NCBI GenBank assembly: GCA_023251855.1
Contig: JAHEYA010000131.1
Coordinates: 1-6,739, forward strand
Direction of reading: 5' to 3'
DNA length: 6,739 bases
From: Bacteroidota bacterium
GTDB lineage: Bacteria; Bacteroidota; Bacteroidia; 2-12-FULL-35-15
Position 1 is the stretch's first letter; every line of letters starts with the position of its first letter. Below, piece by piece: positions 6,365 through 6,739 of this stretch. Both the position numbers and the translations under genes were made by a program. Under the pieces are notes generated by a model. That model was not told the origin of the DNA. It saw nothing but the letters and a program-made list of their open reading frames with translations, and made no database searches.

Positions 6365-6739
6365 TTATTCCAGTTTTAAGATCCATACATCCGGATATTC
6401 AACCTTGTATTTTGCGCGTTCAGCATCGGCATCCGCTTTATTATTGGTTTTTAATACAAAAACATTATACACTTTTGTAAAATGATTTTGAATAACTTTT
6501 GTATTAACATGTCCTTTCATAATGTTGGATGCTTTAAACTTATCCACATTTTCTTTATTGCCAAATGTACCTATAACAACATAAAAGCCGGTGCTTACAG
6601 GTTTTCCTTTATCATCAGCAAAGTCATCGCTTTCTGAAGTACGTAAAATTCCTCCTGCCGGATTGCTTACAATTTTTTGTGTTGTTCCACCAACAGTTCC
6701 GCCAACTTTTGATTTTGCTAACTCTGCTTTTAGTTGGTT
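6365..6739 (-). CDS. SPOR-like C-terminal domain of an envelope protein (5' end outside window)
   Basis: The last 124 residues of a larger protein; the frame has no stop up to the window edge. A GTG at 6547 would give a 60-residue product, but it would cut the domain in half, so it is not the true start. Visible residues 1-50 are a low-complexity linker (NQLKAELAKSK, then a Gly/Thr-rich stretch and TSESDDFADDKGKP). Residues about 51-124 look like a SPOR-type fold: STGFYVVIGTFGNKENVDKFK, a middle strand HVNTKVIQNHFTKVYNVFVLKT, then a helix and the terminal PDVWILKLE. SPOR domains bind denuded peptidoglycan glycan strands, though this variant may not. In Bacteroidota such tails end envelope proteins, including some PorP/SprF-type and OmpA-type proteins, but the parent protein cannot be identified from this part. 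It is the first gene of the minus-strand group visible here, ahead of the small membrane protein. Confidence 0.75.
   Translation of the reverse strand, partial: NQLKAELAKSKVGGTVGGTTQKIVSNPAGGILRTSESDDFADDKGKPVSTGFYVVIGTFGNKENVDKFKASNIMKGHVNTKVIQNHFTKVYNVFVLKTNNKADADAERAKYKVEYPDVWILKLE

Overview
The window is A+T-rich DNA from a member of the Bacteroidota. The support is indirect but consistent. An OmpA-type protein carries the Cys-x5-Cys insert followed by NRRTEF that is common in this phylum. No gene has a recognisable Shine-Dalgarno sequence ahead of its start. One gene has an exact match to the phylum's -7 promoter element (TAnnTTTG). A SPOR-like envelope tail and a TPR/PstS-like pair also fit. 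I cannot name a genus.

Plus-strand half (about 1-3107): the 3' part of an alpha/beta hydrolase gene whose catalytic serine lies just outside the window; after 142 bases, a complete D-3-hydroxybutyrate dehydrogenase with all catalytic and substrate-contact residues of the characterised enzyme; then a secreted OmpA-family protein whose N-terminal two thirds are three tandem modules of about 112 residues, each made of two half-modules.

Minus-strand half (3136-6739), read from the right edge leftwards: the C-terminal end of a SPOR-domain-like envelope protein cut by the window edge; a 95-residue two-helix membrane protein with a very basic tail; an intergenic region holding two perfect GC-rich hairpins of the REP/BIME type; a PstS-like substrate-binding lipoprotein; and a large periplasmic TPR protein with its own likely promoter. 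The two halves converge with only 28 bases between stop codons.

Most of the products are predicted to be in the envelope: an outer-membrane/peptidoglycan anchor, a periplasmic TPR scaffold, a solute-binding lipoprotein, a small membrane protein and a SPOR-like tail. The hydroxybutyrate dehydrogenase is the only clearly assigned metabolic enzyme. I see no phage, CRISPR, RNA gene or intact insertion sequence, and no convincing sign of an undescribed system. The best leads are the hairpin pair, the bipartite repeats of the OmpA protein, and the PstS-like lipoprotein that lacks a canonical phosphate-binding signature.
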